From positions 1-38,107 of the forward strand of contig NZ_JAUYUD010000125.1 of the NCBI RefSeq assembly GCF_030692605.1: a stretch of 38,107 bases of DNA, read 5' to 3'. A model generated the notes under the pieces. That model was not told where the DNA came from. It saw only the letters and a list, made by a program, of their open reading frames with translations, and searched no databases. Source of the DNA: Lutibacter sp. GTDB lineage: Bacteria; Bacteroidota; Bacteroidia; Flavobacteriales; Flavobacteriaceae. How positions within the stretch are numbered: position 1 is the first letter of the stretch; every line of letters begins with the position of its first letter. The position numbers were made by a program, and so were the translations under genes. Below, in pieces: positions 23,606 to 33,965 of this stretch.

Positions 23606-23975
23606 CCAAAGCTTTATAATCTTGAGCGTTTAAAAGTTCATCTACTTCTGATAAATCATTTATTGAAATTTTAATCATCCAGCCTTCTCCATAAGGATCT
23701 GAATTTACCTTTTCAGGCTCGTTTTCTAATATTTCATTAAATTCTAAAACCTCTCCCGACAAGGGCATTATTAAATCAGAAACTGTTTTTACAGCTTCAA
23801 CAGATCCAAAAATATCATCTTTTGAAACTTCATCTCCAATGGTATCAACATCAACATATACAATATCGCCCAATTCTCCTTGAGCAAATTCTGTAATACC
23901 TATGGTTGCTTTTTCTCCATCAATTCTAATCCATTCGTGGTCTTTTGTGTATTTTAATTCTTGTGGAATATTCAT
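23595..23975 (-). CDS. gcvH: glycine cleavage system H protein
   Basis: Lipoyl carrier that shuttles the aminomethyl group among the P, T and L proteins of glycine cleavage. Length 126 aa is normal for GcvH. Seen: [13 protein letters not shown] at the N-terminus and lipoyl Lys63 in [13 protein letters not shown], then [20 protein letters not shown]. It starts 18 bases after the stop of sprA and overlaps the vanZ-like gene by 11 bases. The P and T genes are not nearby. Confidence 0.97.
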   Translation of the reverse strand: MNIPQELKYTKDHEWIRIDGEKATIGITEFAQGELGDIVYVDVDTIGDEVSKDDIFGSVEAVKTVSDLIMPLSGEVLEFNEILENEPEKVNSDPYGEGWMIKISINDLSEVDELLNAQDYKALVGA

Positions 23976-23993
23976 TTTAATATAATTGTTTAA

Positions 23994-26900
23994 TTAATTT
24001 CCTAAAACATACCTAACACTAAATCCGGAGCTAAAAGACTGCCTTGGAAATGTGGTAGAAATTGCATAATTAGAAGAACTTTGATCAAAGTAAAAAGAAG
24101 CTGTTAAACTTTTACTCAAGGCATAATCCGCCGCAAACTTTATTGAAAGCAATCGTTGACCTCCAGTTACTTGATTATTATCTTCATCTATGGCTCTAAT
24201 TATGGTTTCATTATCTCTTAATGTAATGTCTGCACGCATATTCAAATCTCCTTTCAATTTGGTCAAATCTCCTCCAAATCTAAATCTCATTTGTAAATCT
24301 TTTATCCTGTACCCTAACCCAATTACATATTCAATTCCTTTTATTTGGGTAATGGTATTGTTATTAAAGTTCAATGTTAAACCTCTATCTTTATTAATTC
24401 GACCGGCGAAAGATACAGAATTTTTCATTTTTACATCCACTTTTATCAATGGAGAAAATTCTTCCAATAAATTAACATTGGTAAACAATGTTTTGTTGAA
24501 ATAATTACCTGCAATATCTGAAGTTGAATAAGGACTATTTACTTTGAATTCCAGATTATTAGTAAAACTAGTTAACGAATATAACGAGTTGTAATTATGT
24601 GATACTGAAAAGCTTCTAAAATGTTTTTTAAACCAATTTAGCTTCATAAACCCTTTATAATTTATATCCCAACCTGGAATTGGAATATCTCTAAAAGCAC
24701 TTAATTTAATTCCGTTTGCTTCCTTTCCTGAATAGGCTGCAATAAATGCTGGAAGCATCACTTGCTGACTTGTTACCCCAAAACCACTTATTGGCTGTCC
24801 TGTTTCATCTGCCAATCGTTGAGCAATTATCGCTCTATTATTTTTGAATTCATTAAAATTTGTATCGCTATTATCAAAAGCAGTTTTAAACATATTGTAG
24901 CTTATACTAAAATTTCCAAATTCGGAAGATGGAGAATCTGTAATTAAAACTCCGTTTATAACATCAATTTGTTGTGAAACACTTTTTGTGAAGGTTTTAT
25001 TTCCTCTCAATTCAATATCCAAATCTTTAAATGGTTCAACGGTAACGGAGAGGTCCGTTTTATTAAAATGGGTTTGACTAAATGTTTTATTGTAATACGG
25101 ATCTGAAACATCTCTAGAAATTAACCACCCATTTTCAATTGCGCGTTGCCTAATATCAATCTGACTACCAAAAACAAACCCTAATGTTGGAGCCAAGCTC
25201 CCATTTAAATTGTCTCTACCTAAAAATCCAATTTCAGGAACATATCCTGGTAAAAAAGTACCATTATTTTCTGAGTAGTTAATTCGTGCTTTCTTAATGG
25301 AAGTTAATAAACCATAAATATTTTGACCTAATATATTTTTTGAAGAAGTGCTCTTATTTGCAATTGCTCGAGGTGGTTGCAGTTCCTCGTTTGTAAGGTT
25401 GGAACTTTCACGTTGTTTCTTTTGAAAAAGTTGTTCCAAACGAATATTTTTATAAAATTTATTGAAATCAACATCAAAACCTATGGTGTGAGTATTTGCA
25501 TTTTGAATTACATTTCCAACTTGAGCTACATATGATCTGGAAGATGCCTGCCAATCAAAATCTGCATTATAAGCATAATTTGCTCTAATAAAATCTAAAT
25601 ACGGTATTTTATCTATTGGAATTTTATAGGTTCCGTTTAATGTTTGGTGATAATGGTCCGGTCTTCCCATAGCAAAGAAATTATCCATCAAGCCAATATC
25701 ATCATTTCTATCAAAATCATCATAAATGTAATTATTGGATGCCCTAAAATTAAATTGTAACGATTTTGTTATATTATAACCAATGCCATAATCCCAATCG
25801 AATATAAAATGACGTTGAGTTAGCGTTGGCAATTGTGGTAAACCTTCAATTAAACTTCTCGATAATTGCTCATTGTACCTTCTAATAATATTTGAATTTA
25901 TTGAAACTTGAGATGGAATTGGATTTAAATTAATGTCTTTTATTAATTTTAAAAACTTTCCACTTAGTGCCTCTATATTTTTAAATGGTTCAATATTTAG
26001 AGGTTCAAAACTATAATTATAATTTGCTGAAGCCCTTACATTTTGATCTAAAAAATTTTGAACATTGTAATCTTTATGAAACGTTTCATTATAAGCATAA
26101 GAAACTGACAAGTTTTCAACACTATAAAAATGTTGTTTTGCATCACTGTTTGGATTAATATCTTTTCTTACATTTATAAAACTAAAACTTCTTCTTTTTG
26201 TATAATCCCTTGCTTTATCACTATTTGGATTAATATCTTTCGCATCGTCAAACAAAACATCTTGATATTGTGGATCGTATTTTGGGTCTTTAAATTCTTC
26301 CGAAATACTATAATTAAACGGAATTTTAATTCCCCAATCTTTTGGTAATAGTTGACCCACATTTACATTTGTTACCAAATCATACAATTGTGTATCATCT
26401 TGTGTGCGTTCATTTACACGCTGCTCTATGCCACCAAAACCCTGTGTTTCCTTTCTGCCAGTAACGGCAACATTGGCGAAATCTGCAAAATTAGCATCGG
26501 CACTTACCACGGCAGCCCAACCACCTTCATTATCAAATTCAGCAACACGCATTTCATTAAACCAAATCTCTGCACTTTGGTTGGTAGTAGTGGTGTTTTT
26601 TACACCTAACATTATAGTTTTAATATTGGCCAAGTTCGGATTTCCTTTTACTCTAATTTCATAGCCCTCAATATTAGGTATAGGAGACAAAACTCCTTCC
26701 GCTGGATATAAAATATTAGGAGCAATACCTTCTTCAAAACGCAATAATTTTAGCTTTCCTAAATGTTCTAAAATAACATTTAAATTATTTTCTTCTGGCC
26801 AAATTTCAAGCGGAGATCTAGCGCTGTAATCAGAAATTACTATCATTTTTTCTAACTGGTAATAATTATCATCTAAATCGCTTCCAATTCGTACAATAAC

Positions 26901-29900
26901 TTTCATTTCATTATCTTGAACTTGAGGTTTTGATTGAATTCCTTCAGCGTGAATAAATAATTTTAACTTTTTATACATTCTTAAATCTACTCGAACATTT
27001 TTAAAAATTGCTCTTGTTTCTTTTGGCTCAAGATCAGTTACTTTTAACGATAATGATTGCTCGTTTTGTTTCTGTAAGGTTGTACTTCCTCGTAATATTT
27101 CGCGTTCAATTCCTGGAGGTAATATATAAGGAATTGGATTTCTATCTTCATTTTCCTGAATATTAACAACTCCAACTTCAAAATTTTGTAATTCAATATT
27201 TGTTAAGTTTTGAGGAGGAGTTATATTTTCCTCTAATGTTTTAGTATACCGTCTCCAATCTCCTCTAACCAATTGCAATTCTCCAAATCGAAGAACTACC
27301 GGCATTTTAAATTTGGTTAAAAACAAACGCATAAATCGTATAGAATTAAACCCTGTAATATTATTTACAACCTCATCTGGACTACTAACTTGAATTCTAA
27401 ATTGTAACCATCGGAATTGTTTGGTACTTCCATCATCTAATTTAACCTGAACTGTTTTTTCATCAACAATATGATTTTGTCCAACAATTAAATCGTTTTT
27501 ATTTAAAGACACTTTGTACTGATAATAGCTTTCAACAGAATTCATTGTTTGATCTTTATCAATATCTTCGGTGTCTGGGAAGGTTGTAGCAGATGTTGGA
27601 TAGCTTTCTGTTGAAAGATTATTAGTAGGTGAATTTCCTTGTGTGTTATTAAATCTTTTATATCGAGAAATTATGGATGAATTATTAGCATCGTATTCTG
27701 AACTTCTAAAATATTTATAGTTATCATGAGCTGGATCTGGCCCAAAGGTGCTTCCAAATAATTGAGTTTCCTCTTCATCATTTAACCCATCTAAACCAAT
27801 ATCTTGATTTTTACGCTCATTATCTTTATCGCTAAAAGCATATAACAACGATTGGTTTGTAGGTATTTTACCCCAAATGGTTGGTGCTGTATTGGTGTTG
27901 GATAAGGCAGTTGCAGGCAATCCATTTTCATACATTTTTCTACCATCTTTTAATACATCTTCCGATATATTACCTAAATCAAAATACAAATCTCCAACTT
28001 GATTTGCAGGATCATTTGGATTAATACCCGTTGGTAACCCTTCTGCATTAGTAATAGAATAGTGATCGTATGGATCCATTAACCAAAACTGAATATACTC
28101 AACGTTTGATTGTTCAAAATTGGTTGTTGTTAAAGCTCTGGTAATACCTGCCCAACGGTCTTCAGGATTGGTAAACAAACCATTACCTCCAACATTATTG
28201 GTGTCGTAATTATAACTTCCTCTTTCGTTTGGGAAGTATGCTAAATCTAGTGTTCTAACTATAGTAGACTGCGTTAAATCTAAATCTTGTTCCGGAAATA
28301 ATTCTTCATATCGAATTCTTCTAACTTCAGCTCGAGATAAATCAACATTACTAATGTTATCTGGTTTTAAAGATGAACCTCCATAAAAAAGTGGGTCAAT
28401 TATGTACCAAGCTAATTTTGCTCTTTTGTAACCATAACTTAAATCAGAGGCATTTCCTCCAAAATTAAATTGTGATTGATATTGTGGCGTGCTTGACATA
28501 TGCCATTGTTGTATCGTTTTAATTTCAAGTGGAATTTGAGACCCTTCAAAATCATCTACATACGAAGTAGCCTCACCTCCTTGTTCAATTCTTTTTGGAG
28601 ATCCAGGAGCTAAATATGCGAAATCACCTCTAATTGAAAAATTAGAAACAACATCGGTATCAATATTTGGTAATTTATTCACCCATTTTGTAAAGGCTGG
28701 AACCTCCGTGCCATAACTTGCATTTAATCCAAAAATAGTATTATTAATTGGCTCTTGTCCAAAAATGGCCTTTTGAGTAATTGGTTTTTCATTTAAATTT
28801 AAAAACGTGGCTCCAGCTATAAAATTATCTGAAAATTTATGTTCAATATCTACTCCTAAAAATCGTTTTGTTTGTAAATTAAAAGCCGCATTATTTTCTA
28901 CTGAAACTTGAATTGGGGCATTAGAGGCTTCTAAACTAGGATTGATAATTTGAACTCTTCCCATTTGATAATCTACCACATAATCAATTCCTTCAACTAA
29001 TTCTCTTCCGCCTGTAGTTACTCTAACCGAACCTTGAGGCACATTAAATGCCCCCAAAGGTATTCCATTCGCACTTTCAGATTTATGATATCCTTTGATT
29101 AAATATTTATCTTTTTGCTGAAAATTATTACGAGCTTCAGATTGAGTTATATCATATAATTCATTAAATACATATATCGCATCAGCAGTATTCGTAAGTT
29201 TTTGTTGTAAATTTTCTCCAAATGGCTCTACGGTTGGGAAAATTATAAATCCTTTATCAGAATTTACGGTAGCACCTTCTACATAATCGAAATATCCATC
29301 ACCTTCAGGCACACTAAACTGACTTTGATCTAACCTATCTATATCCATTAAATTTAACAAGGTTCTATCTGCAATACCAGCAGTTTTTGCATTTTGTAAC
29401 ATATTAATTGGCACTCCAGTTGCATCATCGGCATACAATAATTCCAATCTAAATCCTTCTGGTTGCATTCTGTAAGTTTGAAGCGAGTACACATTTTTCA
29501 TCATTAAATCCCACATCGGAATTTGCGTGCTAATAATTTCACTTCGCAATAATTTAACAACAATGTTCGCAGGAGCAACAATACCGTCGGTTGTAAACTC
29601 TCCAACTTTATAAACTTCAGAGCTTCCACTCACTGTATATTCAAATGAAACTGCTAACACATCAGAATCTGCCAATCTTCGATTTAAAGAAATAAAACCT
29701 AATTGTGGGTGTACTTTAAATTCATCGGCTCTTAATTTTATTGCATTTTCTAACACCGAATAATCTCTACCTTGCTGCATTGAAAAAGGAGCCAAACCAT
29801 CACCTACCGTTGCAATATTTCTTAGTGCATTGGTGGTTGTTAATACTGTTGAAATGTTGTTAGCCTTATTTGAAGGATAAATAATTCCTGGAGTTGGAAT

Positions 29901-31028
29901 AACATTTGCTGGTCCAATATTGGTAGGGTCACTTTCACCTATATCTGCAACAGCAACAATATTTCTAATATCAATTGTTGTCGCATTTCTGTTGGTAACC
30001 CAAACTTCAACTTTGGTTATATTTACTGGACTATTTATTAGAGGGAAATCTTTAAGCGCTAAATTATATCGATCTCTAAAATATTGTGAGATAAAAAAAT
30101 GACGATTTTCATCATAATCGGTCGCTTGCAATTCAAATTCTTGTATGGTTGAACCACCTTGAGCAGCAACAGAACGTGTTTGAGATTTTTGTTCGGCAAA
30201 AACTCCGGTAACTGATGTTTTACCAAATTTTAATTGTGTTTTAACTCCAAAAAGGCTCTGAGCTCCAACAATCAAAGAATTTTTTACGGGCATACTTACA
30301 TTCCCAACTTCAACTTTTTGAAGAATATCATCTTCAGTTGGAGTATATTCTAATTTTATCTGATTTTGAAAATTGAATGTAGATTGAGTATCATATTGGG
30401 CTCCCACTTTTAATCGACTCCCAACTTTTGCCATTATACTAGCACTAATTTCTTGATTAAAATCGAAGGTAAAACTACTTCTATTTCGCTCTGATAATTG
30501 AGGATTATCCACTTTCTGATACAACATTCCCATTTTAACCAAAACAGATCCTTGTGGATTAACTTCAATAGTGTTTCCTCCAAAAACAGATTGAAAAAAA
30601 TCGGAATTTACATAATACGTTGGTAATAAATTTTTTTGTGCCTCTGCACTCCCTATTTTTTTACTGTTAGTGGCGCTAATTTTTCCTTTATAATACTCCG
30701 CCATATCTTTTTGAAGTTTGTACTTTTTGTACTCTTCTAGCGTCATATATATAGGCCTCCTTATAATTTGATTACCAATTTTTTCAATAATTACATACCT
30801 ACCTATATCAGAATCAAAAATTACTTCGGTTTGGGATGGATCGGCTAAATAAAGGCTACCTAATTTTTCTGCTTTAAAAGGATATTTTAATGTATCCGTT
30901 TTTGAGATTACAATAGAAGAATCCATAGTCTGAGGAAGTGGTAAATTTTGAGACCACAACACAGAACTAACGATTAGAAAAATCAATAATAAACAAGTAG
31001 TTTTATAACTAATTTTAAATCTATTCAA
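23994..31028 (-). CDS. sprA: SprA, outer-membrane translocon of type IX secretion
   Basis: Giant outer-membrane beta-barrel that forms the protein-conducting pore of the type IX secretion system; needed for gliding motility in relatives. Seen: 2344 aa, close to the usual length (about 2,300-2,500); signal peptide (MNRFKISYKTTCLLLIFLIVSSVLWSQ); plug and barrel features such as SFTFDFNQEISASIMAKVGSRLKVGAQYDTQSTFNFQNQIKLEY near 180-223, and a C-terminal strand ending SVRYVLGN. A local duplication KDINPNSD occurs at about 1597 and 1622. It is in the run maeB-ruvA-sprA-gcvH. Its start is 3 bases after ruvA. Confidence 0.97.
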   Translation of the reverse strand: MNRFKISYKTTCLLLIFLIVSSVLWSQNLPLPQTMDSSIVISKTDTLKYPFKAEKLGSLYLADPSQTEVIFDSDIGRYVIIEKIGNQIIRRPIYMTLEEYKKYKLQKDMAEYYKGKISATNSKKIGSAEAQKNLLPTYYVNSDFFQSVFGGNTIEVNPQGSVLVKMGMLYQKVDNPQLSERNRSSFTFDFNQEISASIMAKVGSRLKVGAQYDTQSTFNFQNQIKLEYTPTEDDILQKVEVGNVSMPVKNSLIVGAQSLFGVKTQLKFGKTSVTGVFAEQKSQTRSVAAQGGSTIQEFELQATDYDENRHFFISQYFRDRYNLALKDFPLINSPVNITKVEVWVTNRNATTIDIRNIVAVADIGESDPTNIGPANVIPTPGIIYPSNKANNISTVLTTTNALRNIATVGDGLAPFSMQQGRDYSVLENAIKLRADEFKVHPQLGFISLNRRLADSDVLAVSFEYTVSGSSEVYKVGEFTTDGIVAPANIVVKLLRSEIISTQIPMWDLMMKNVYSLQTYRMQPEGFRLELLYADDATGVPINMLQNAKTAGIADRTLLNLMDIDRLDQSQFSVPEGDGYFDYVEGATVNSDKGFIIFPTVEPFGENLQQKLTNTADAIYVFNELYDITQSEARNNFQQKDKYLIKGYHKSESANGIPLGAFNVPQGSVRVTTGGRELVEGIDYVVDYQMGRVQIINPSLEASNAPIQVSVENNAAFNLQTKRFLGVDIEHKFSDNFIAGATFLNLNEKPITQKAIFGQEPINNTIFGLNASYGTEVPAFTKWVNKLPNIDTDVVSNFSIRGDFAYLAPGSPKRIEQGGEATSYVDDFEGSQIPLEIKTIQQWHMSSTPQYQSQFNFGGNASDLSYGYKRAKLAWYIIDPLFYGGSSLKPDNISNVDLSRAEVRRIRYEELFPEQDLDLTQSTIVRTLDLAYFPNERGSYNYDTNNVGGNGLFTNPEDRWAGITRALTTTNFEQSNVEYIQFWLMDPYDHYSITNAEGLPTGINPNDPANQVGDLYFDLGNISEDVLKDGRKMYENGLPATALSNTNTAPTIWGKIPTNQSLLYAFSDKDNERKNQDIGLDGLNDEEETQLFGSTFGPDPAHDNYKYFRSSEYDANNSSIISRYKRFNNTQGNSPTNNLSTESYPTSATTFPDTEDIDKDQTMNSVESYYQYKVSLNKNDLIVGQNHIVDEKTVQVKLDDGSTKQFRWLQFRIQVSSPDEVVNNITGFNSIRFMRLFLTKFKMPVVLRFGELQLVRGDWRRYTKTLEENITPPQNLTNIELQNFEVGVVNIQENEDRNPIPYILPPGIEREILRGSTTLQKQNEQSLSLKVTDLEPKETRAIFKNVRVDLRMYKKLKLFIHAEGIQSKPQVQDNEMKVIVRIGSDLDDNYYQLEKMIVISDYSARSPLEIWPEENNLNVILEHLGKLKLLRFEEGIAPNILYPAEGVLSPIPNIEGYEIRVKGNPNLANIKTIMLGVKNTTTTNQSAEIWFNEMRVAEFDNEGGWAAVVSADANFADFANVAVTGRKETQGFGGIEQRVNERTQDDTQLYDLVTNVNVGQLLPKDWGIKIPFNYSISEEFKDPKYDPQYQDVLFDDAKDINPNSDKARDYTKRRSFSFINVRKDINPNSDAKQHFYSVENLSVSYAYNETFHKDYNVQNFLDQNVRASANYNYSFEPLNIEPFKNIEALSGKFLKLIKDINLNPIPSQVSINSNIIRRYNEQLSRSLIEGLPQLPTLTQRHFIFDWDYGIGYNITKSLQFNFRASNNYIYDDFDRNDDIGLMDNFFAMGRPDHYHQTLNGTYKIPIDKIPYLDFIRANYAYNADFDWQASSRSYVAQVGNVIQNANTHTIGFDVDFNKFYKNIRLEQLFQKKQRESSNLTNEELQPPRAIANKSTSSKNILGQNIYGLLTSIKKARINYSENNGTFLPGYVPEIGFLGRDNLNGSLAPTLGFVFGSQIDIRQRAIENGWLISRDVSDPYYNKTFSQTHFNKTDLSVTVEPFKDLDIELRGNKTFTKSVSQQIDVINGVLITDSPSSEFGNFSISYNMFKTAFDNSDTNFNEFKNNRAIIAQRLADETGQPISGFGVTSQQVMLPAFIAAYSGKEANGIKLSAFRDIPIPGWDINYKGFMKLNWFKKHFRSFSVSHNYNSLYSLTSFTNNLEFKVNSPYSTSDIAGNYFNKTLFTNVNLLEEFSPLIKVDVKMKNSVSFAGRINKDRGLTLNFNNNTITQIKGIEYVIGLGYRIKDLQMRFRFGGDLTKLKGDLNMRADITLRDNETIIRAIDEDNNQVTGGQRLLSIKFAADYALSKSLTASFYFDQSSSNYAISTTFPRQSFSSGFSVRYVLGN

Positions 31029-31031
31029 ACC

Positions 31032-31613
31032 TTATAAATTTTTAAGCGCTTTTTTTATGAGAGTTTCAACACTTGCGTTAATGTCATCCAATAAAATTTT
31101 ATCTAAAACTTTTTCTGATTGTTTTTTGTTAAAACCTAAAACCTCTAATGCTGATAACGCTTCATTTTTAGTTGTATTGCTTTCATTTCCAGAAAGCTCA
31201 TCAATTGCATACGTTTTGGTAATTTTATCTCTTAAATCTATAATAACTCTTTGTGCCGTTTTTACACCAATTCCTTTAACCGATTGAATTACTCCAACAT
31301 TACCTGAAGCAATTGCATGTTGTATTTCATCTGTAGTCATTGAAGATAACATCATACGTGCTATACTTGGTCCAACACCAGATACTGAAATTAACAATCT
31401 AAAAATTTCGCGTTCAATTTTAGTTATAAAACCAAACAATGTATGAGAATCTTCTTTTATGTATAAATATGTATATAAAAACGCATTTTCATTTTGAGGT
31501 AATTGTGTATAAGTATTTAACGAAATATGTAATAAATAACCAACCCCGCTTGTCTCTATTACTAGATAAGTAGGGTTAGTTTCTACTAATTTACCTCTTA
31601 AATGAGTTATCAT
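31032..31613 (-). CDS. ruvA: Holliday junction branch migration complex subunit RuvA
   Basis: Binds Holliday junctions and loads the RuvB motor. Length 193 aa is normal. Seen: N-terminal OB-like domain (MITHLRGKLVETNPTYLVIETSGVGYLLHIS), helix-hairpin-helix segments with SVSGVGPSIARMMLS and SVKGIGVKTAQRVIIDLRDK at about 72-130, and a C-terminal domain with ALEVLGFNKKQSEKVLDKIL that contacts RuvB. It lies between maeB (39 bases) and sprA (3 bases). Confidence 0.98.
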   Translation of the reverse strand: MITHLRGKLVETNPTYLVIETSGVGYLLHISLNTYTQLPQNENAFLYTYLYIKEDSHTLFGFITKIEREIFRLLISVSGVGPSIARMMLSSMTTDEIQHAIASGNVGVIQSVKGIGVKTAQRVIIDLRDKITKTYAIDELSGNESNTTKNEALSALEVLGFNKKQSEKVLDKILLDDINASVETLIKKALKNL

Positions 31614-31652
31614 ATTTTACTTTTTGGATCGAAAATCAAATGTAGTAAAATA

Positions 31653-33929
31653 TTAGTTATTCTTCTCAATTTCTTGGGCGTGAACAATTGTAACTGTTGC
31701 AATATTTACAATTTCATCAACACTTGCTCCTAACTGAATAATATGAACAGGTTTCTTAAGTCCCATAATTATTGGACCTATCGTTACGCTTTGATAAAAT
31801 TCTTTCATTAGTTTATAACCTATGTTCGCTGACTCTAAATTAGGAAAAACCAAACCATTTACTTTTTTACCAACTAATTTAGAAAATGGAAACTTCTCTT
31901 TTAATAATATAGGGTTTAGAGCAAAGTCGGCTTGTAAATCACCATCAACGCATAAATCTGGATATTTTGCATGTAATAACTCTACTGCTTCTTTTACTTT
32001 TTTAGTTGTTATAGATTTGGTTGACCCAAAATTAGAATAAGAAAGCATTGCAATATTTGCTTCAAAACCAAACATTTTCATCCCTATGCTAGTCATATAA
32101 CAAATATTGGCTAACTCATCTGCAGAAGGATTGATATTTATTGCTGTATCTGCTAAAAATATAGGTCCTTTTTCAGTTATCATAATATTCATTGCTGCAA
32201 TTCTGGGAACGCCATCTTGCTTACCAATTAACTCAATCATTGGTTTTACAGCTGTTGGGTAACTGCGAGAATAGCCAGTAACTAAAGAATCTGCTTCACC
32301 TTCATTTACCATCATGGCAGCAAAGTAATTAACTTCCTTCATCATTAATTGAGCATCAACAAGAGTAATCCCGTTACGCTGTCTTTTTTCCCAATAAATT
32401 CTAGCAAACCTATCTCTTCTTTCTTTTTCTTTTTTTGATTTTGGGTCAGAAATTAATAAATCTGCTTCAAAATTAATCTCTTTCATTAACTCTTTAATAA
32501 CATCTTTTTTACCTAATAGAATTGGTATCCCAATTCCTTCTTCAAAAACTATTTGAGCAGCTTTTAGTACATTTAAGTGATCTGCTTCTGCAAAAATGAT
32601 GGTTTTTGGATTAGATTTAGCTTTTGCTGAAAGCATTCTCATTAACTTACTTCCAGTACCTAGTCTTTCCGCTAGTGATTCCTTATAAGCATCCCAATCA
32701 GTAATTGGTACTCTTGCTACTCCAGATTCCATGGCTGCTTTTGCAACCGCTGGTGGTACTTCCGTTATTAACCTATGATCAAAAGGTTTAGGAATAATAT
32801 ATTCTTTACCAAATTGAATATTTGTTTCTCCATAAGTAATATTTACTTTTTCTGGCACCGTTTCTTTAGCTAAATTTGCTAATGCATGTACGGCAGCCAT
32901 TTTCATTTCTTCATTTATTGCAGTTGCTCTTACATCTAAAGCTCCTCTAAAGATAAAAGGAAAACCTAAAACATTATTTACTTGGTTAGGATGATCAGAC
33001 CGTCCTGTCGCCATTATAATATCTTTACGCGTTTTTACAGCCAAATTATAATCAATTTCTGGTGTTGGATTTGCCATTGCAAAAACTATAGGATCTTTGG
33101 CCATAGTTAATAACATTTCTGGCGTTACAACATCACCAATTGACAGACCTATAAAAACATCTGCATCAATCATTGCTTCCTCCAATGCATATATATCTCT
33201 ACTTGTAGCAAATTCAGCTTTTTGTTCGTTTAAATTTGGAGCGTCTTTTCGAATCACCCCTTTGCTATCGCACATGACTAAATTTTCTTTTTTAGCCCCT
33301 AATCGTAGGTATAAAAGTGAGCAAGAAATTGCAGCAGCTCCAGCTCCATTAACAACAATCTTAACTTTAGAAATATCTTTTCCTGTTATTTCAATTGCAT
33401 TTTTTAATGCTGCCGCTGAAATAATTGCAGTACCATGTTGATCATCATGCATTACTGGAATATCTAATTCAGCTTTTAACCTTCTTTCTATTTCAAATGC
33501 TTCAGGCGCTTTAATATCTTCTAAATTAATACCTCCAAAAGTAGGTGCTATATTTTTTACAGTTTCAATAAATTTTTCAACATCTTTTGTGTCAACTTCA
33601 ATATCAAAAACGTCTATATCTGCAAATATTTTAAACAAAAGTCCTTTTCCTTCCATAACAGGTTTACTTGCCAAAGCTCCAATATCTCCTAGGCCTAAAA
33701 CGGCTGTTCCATTAGATATAACTGCTACTAAATTACCTTTTGAAGTATATTTATAGGCGTCATCTGGATTTTTTTCAATTGCTAAACAAGGTTCAGCAAC
33801 TCCTGGTGAATATGCCAACGATAAATCACGTTGAGTTGAATGCTTTTTGGTTGGTACTACTTTTATTTTTCCTGGTGTAGGGTATTGGTGATACATTAAA
33901 GCATCGCTTTTCTTATTGCTTGTGCTCAT
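31653..33929 (-). CDS. maeB: NADP-dependent malic enzyme with phosphate-acetyltransferase-like C-terminus
   Basis: Oxidative decarboxylation of malate to pyruvate with NADPH formation. Length 758 aa is the usual large form. Seen: malic domain with YSPGVAEPCLAI and VLGLGDIGALASKPVMEGKG (residues 40-95), HDDQHGTAII near 161, the Rossmann segment VVNGAGAAAISCSLLYLRLGA near 190, and a C-terminal phosphotransacetylase-like domain (about 430-758) with VTGYSRSYPTAVKP. The C-terminal part usually acts in allosteric control. It begins the block with ruvA and sprA. Confidence 0.96.
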   Translation of the reverse strand: MSTSNKKSDALMYHQYPTPGKIKVVPTKKHSTQRDLSLAYSPGVAEPCLAIEKNPDDAYKYTSKGNLVAVISNGTAVLGLGDIGALASKPVMEGKGLLFKIFADIDVFDIEVDTKDVEKFIETVKNIAPTFGGINLEDIKAPEAFEIERRLKAELDIPVMHDDQHGTAIISAAALKNAIEITGKDISKVKIVVNGAGAAAISCSLLYLRLGAKKENLVMCDSKGVIRKDAPNLNEQKAEFATSRDIYALEEAMIDADVFIGLSIGDVVTPEMLLTMAKDPIVFAMANPTPEIDYNLAVKTRKDIIMATGRSDHPNQVNNVLGFPFIFRGALDVRATAINEEMKMAAVHALANLAKETVPEKVNITYGETNIQFGKEYIIPKPFDHRLITEVPPAVAKAAMESGVARVPITDWDAYKESLAERLGTGSKLMRMLSAKAKSNPKTIIFAEADHLNVLKAAQIVFEEGIGIPILLGKKDVIKELMKEINFEADLLISDPKSKKEKERRDRFARIYWEKRQRNGITLVDAQLMMKEVNYFAAMMVNEGEADSLVTGYSRSYPTAVKPMIELIGKQDGVPRIAAMNIMITEKGPIFLADTAININPSADELANICYMTSIGMKMFGFEANIAMLSYSNFGSTKSITTKKVKEAVELLHAKYPDLCVDGDLQADFALNPILLKEKFPFSKLVGKKVNGLVFPNLESANIGYKLMKEFYQSVTIGPIIMGLKKPVHIIQLGASVDEIVNIATVTIVHAQEIEKNN

Positions 33930-33957
33930 AACTTTCAGTTTATTTTTTAGAATACAA

Positions 33958-33965
33958 CAAATTTA
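33958..33965 (-). promoter_or_regulatory. candidate -7 promoter element for maeB
   Basis: On the minus strand TAAATTTG (plus 33958-33965) fits the TAnnTTTG consensus and would give a short leader before the start codon at 33927-33929. No exact TTG is found 19 bases upstream. Confidence 0.45.

Noticed and set aside
26130-26664. Several short ORFs opposite sprA
   Set aside because: They are antisense to a long, well-conserved gene and lack protein-like features.
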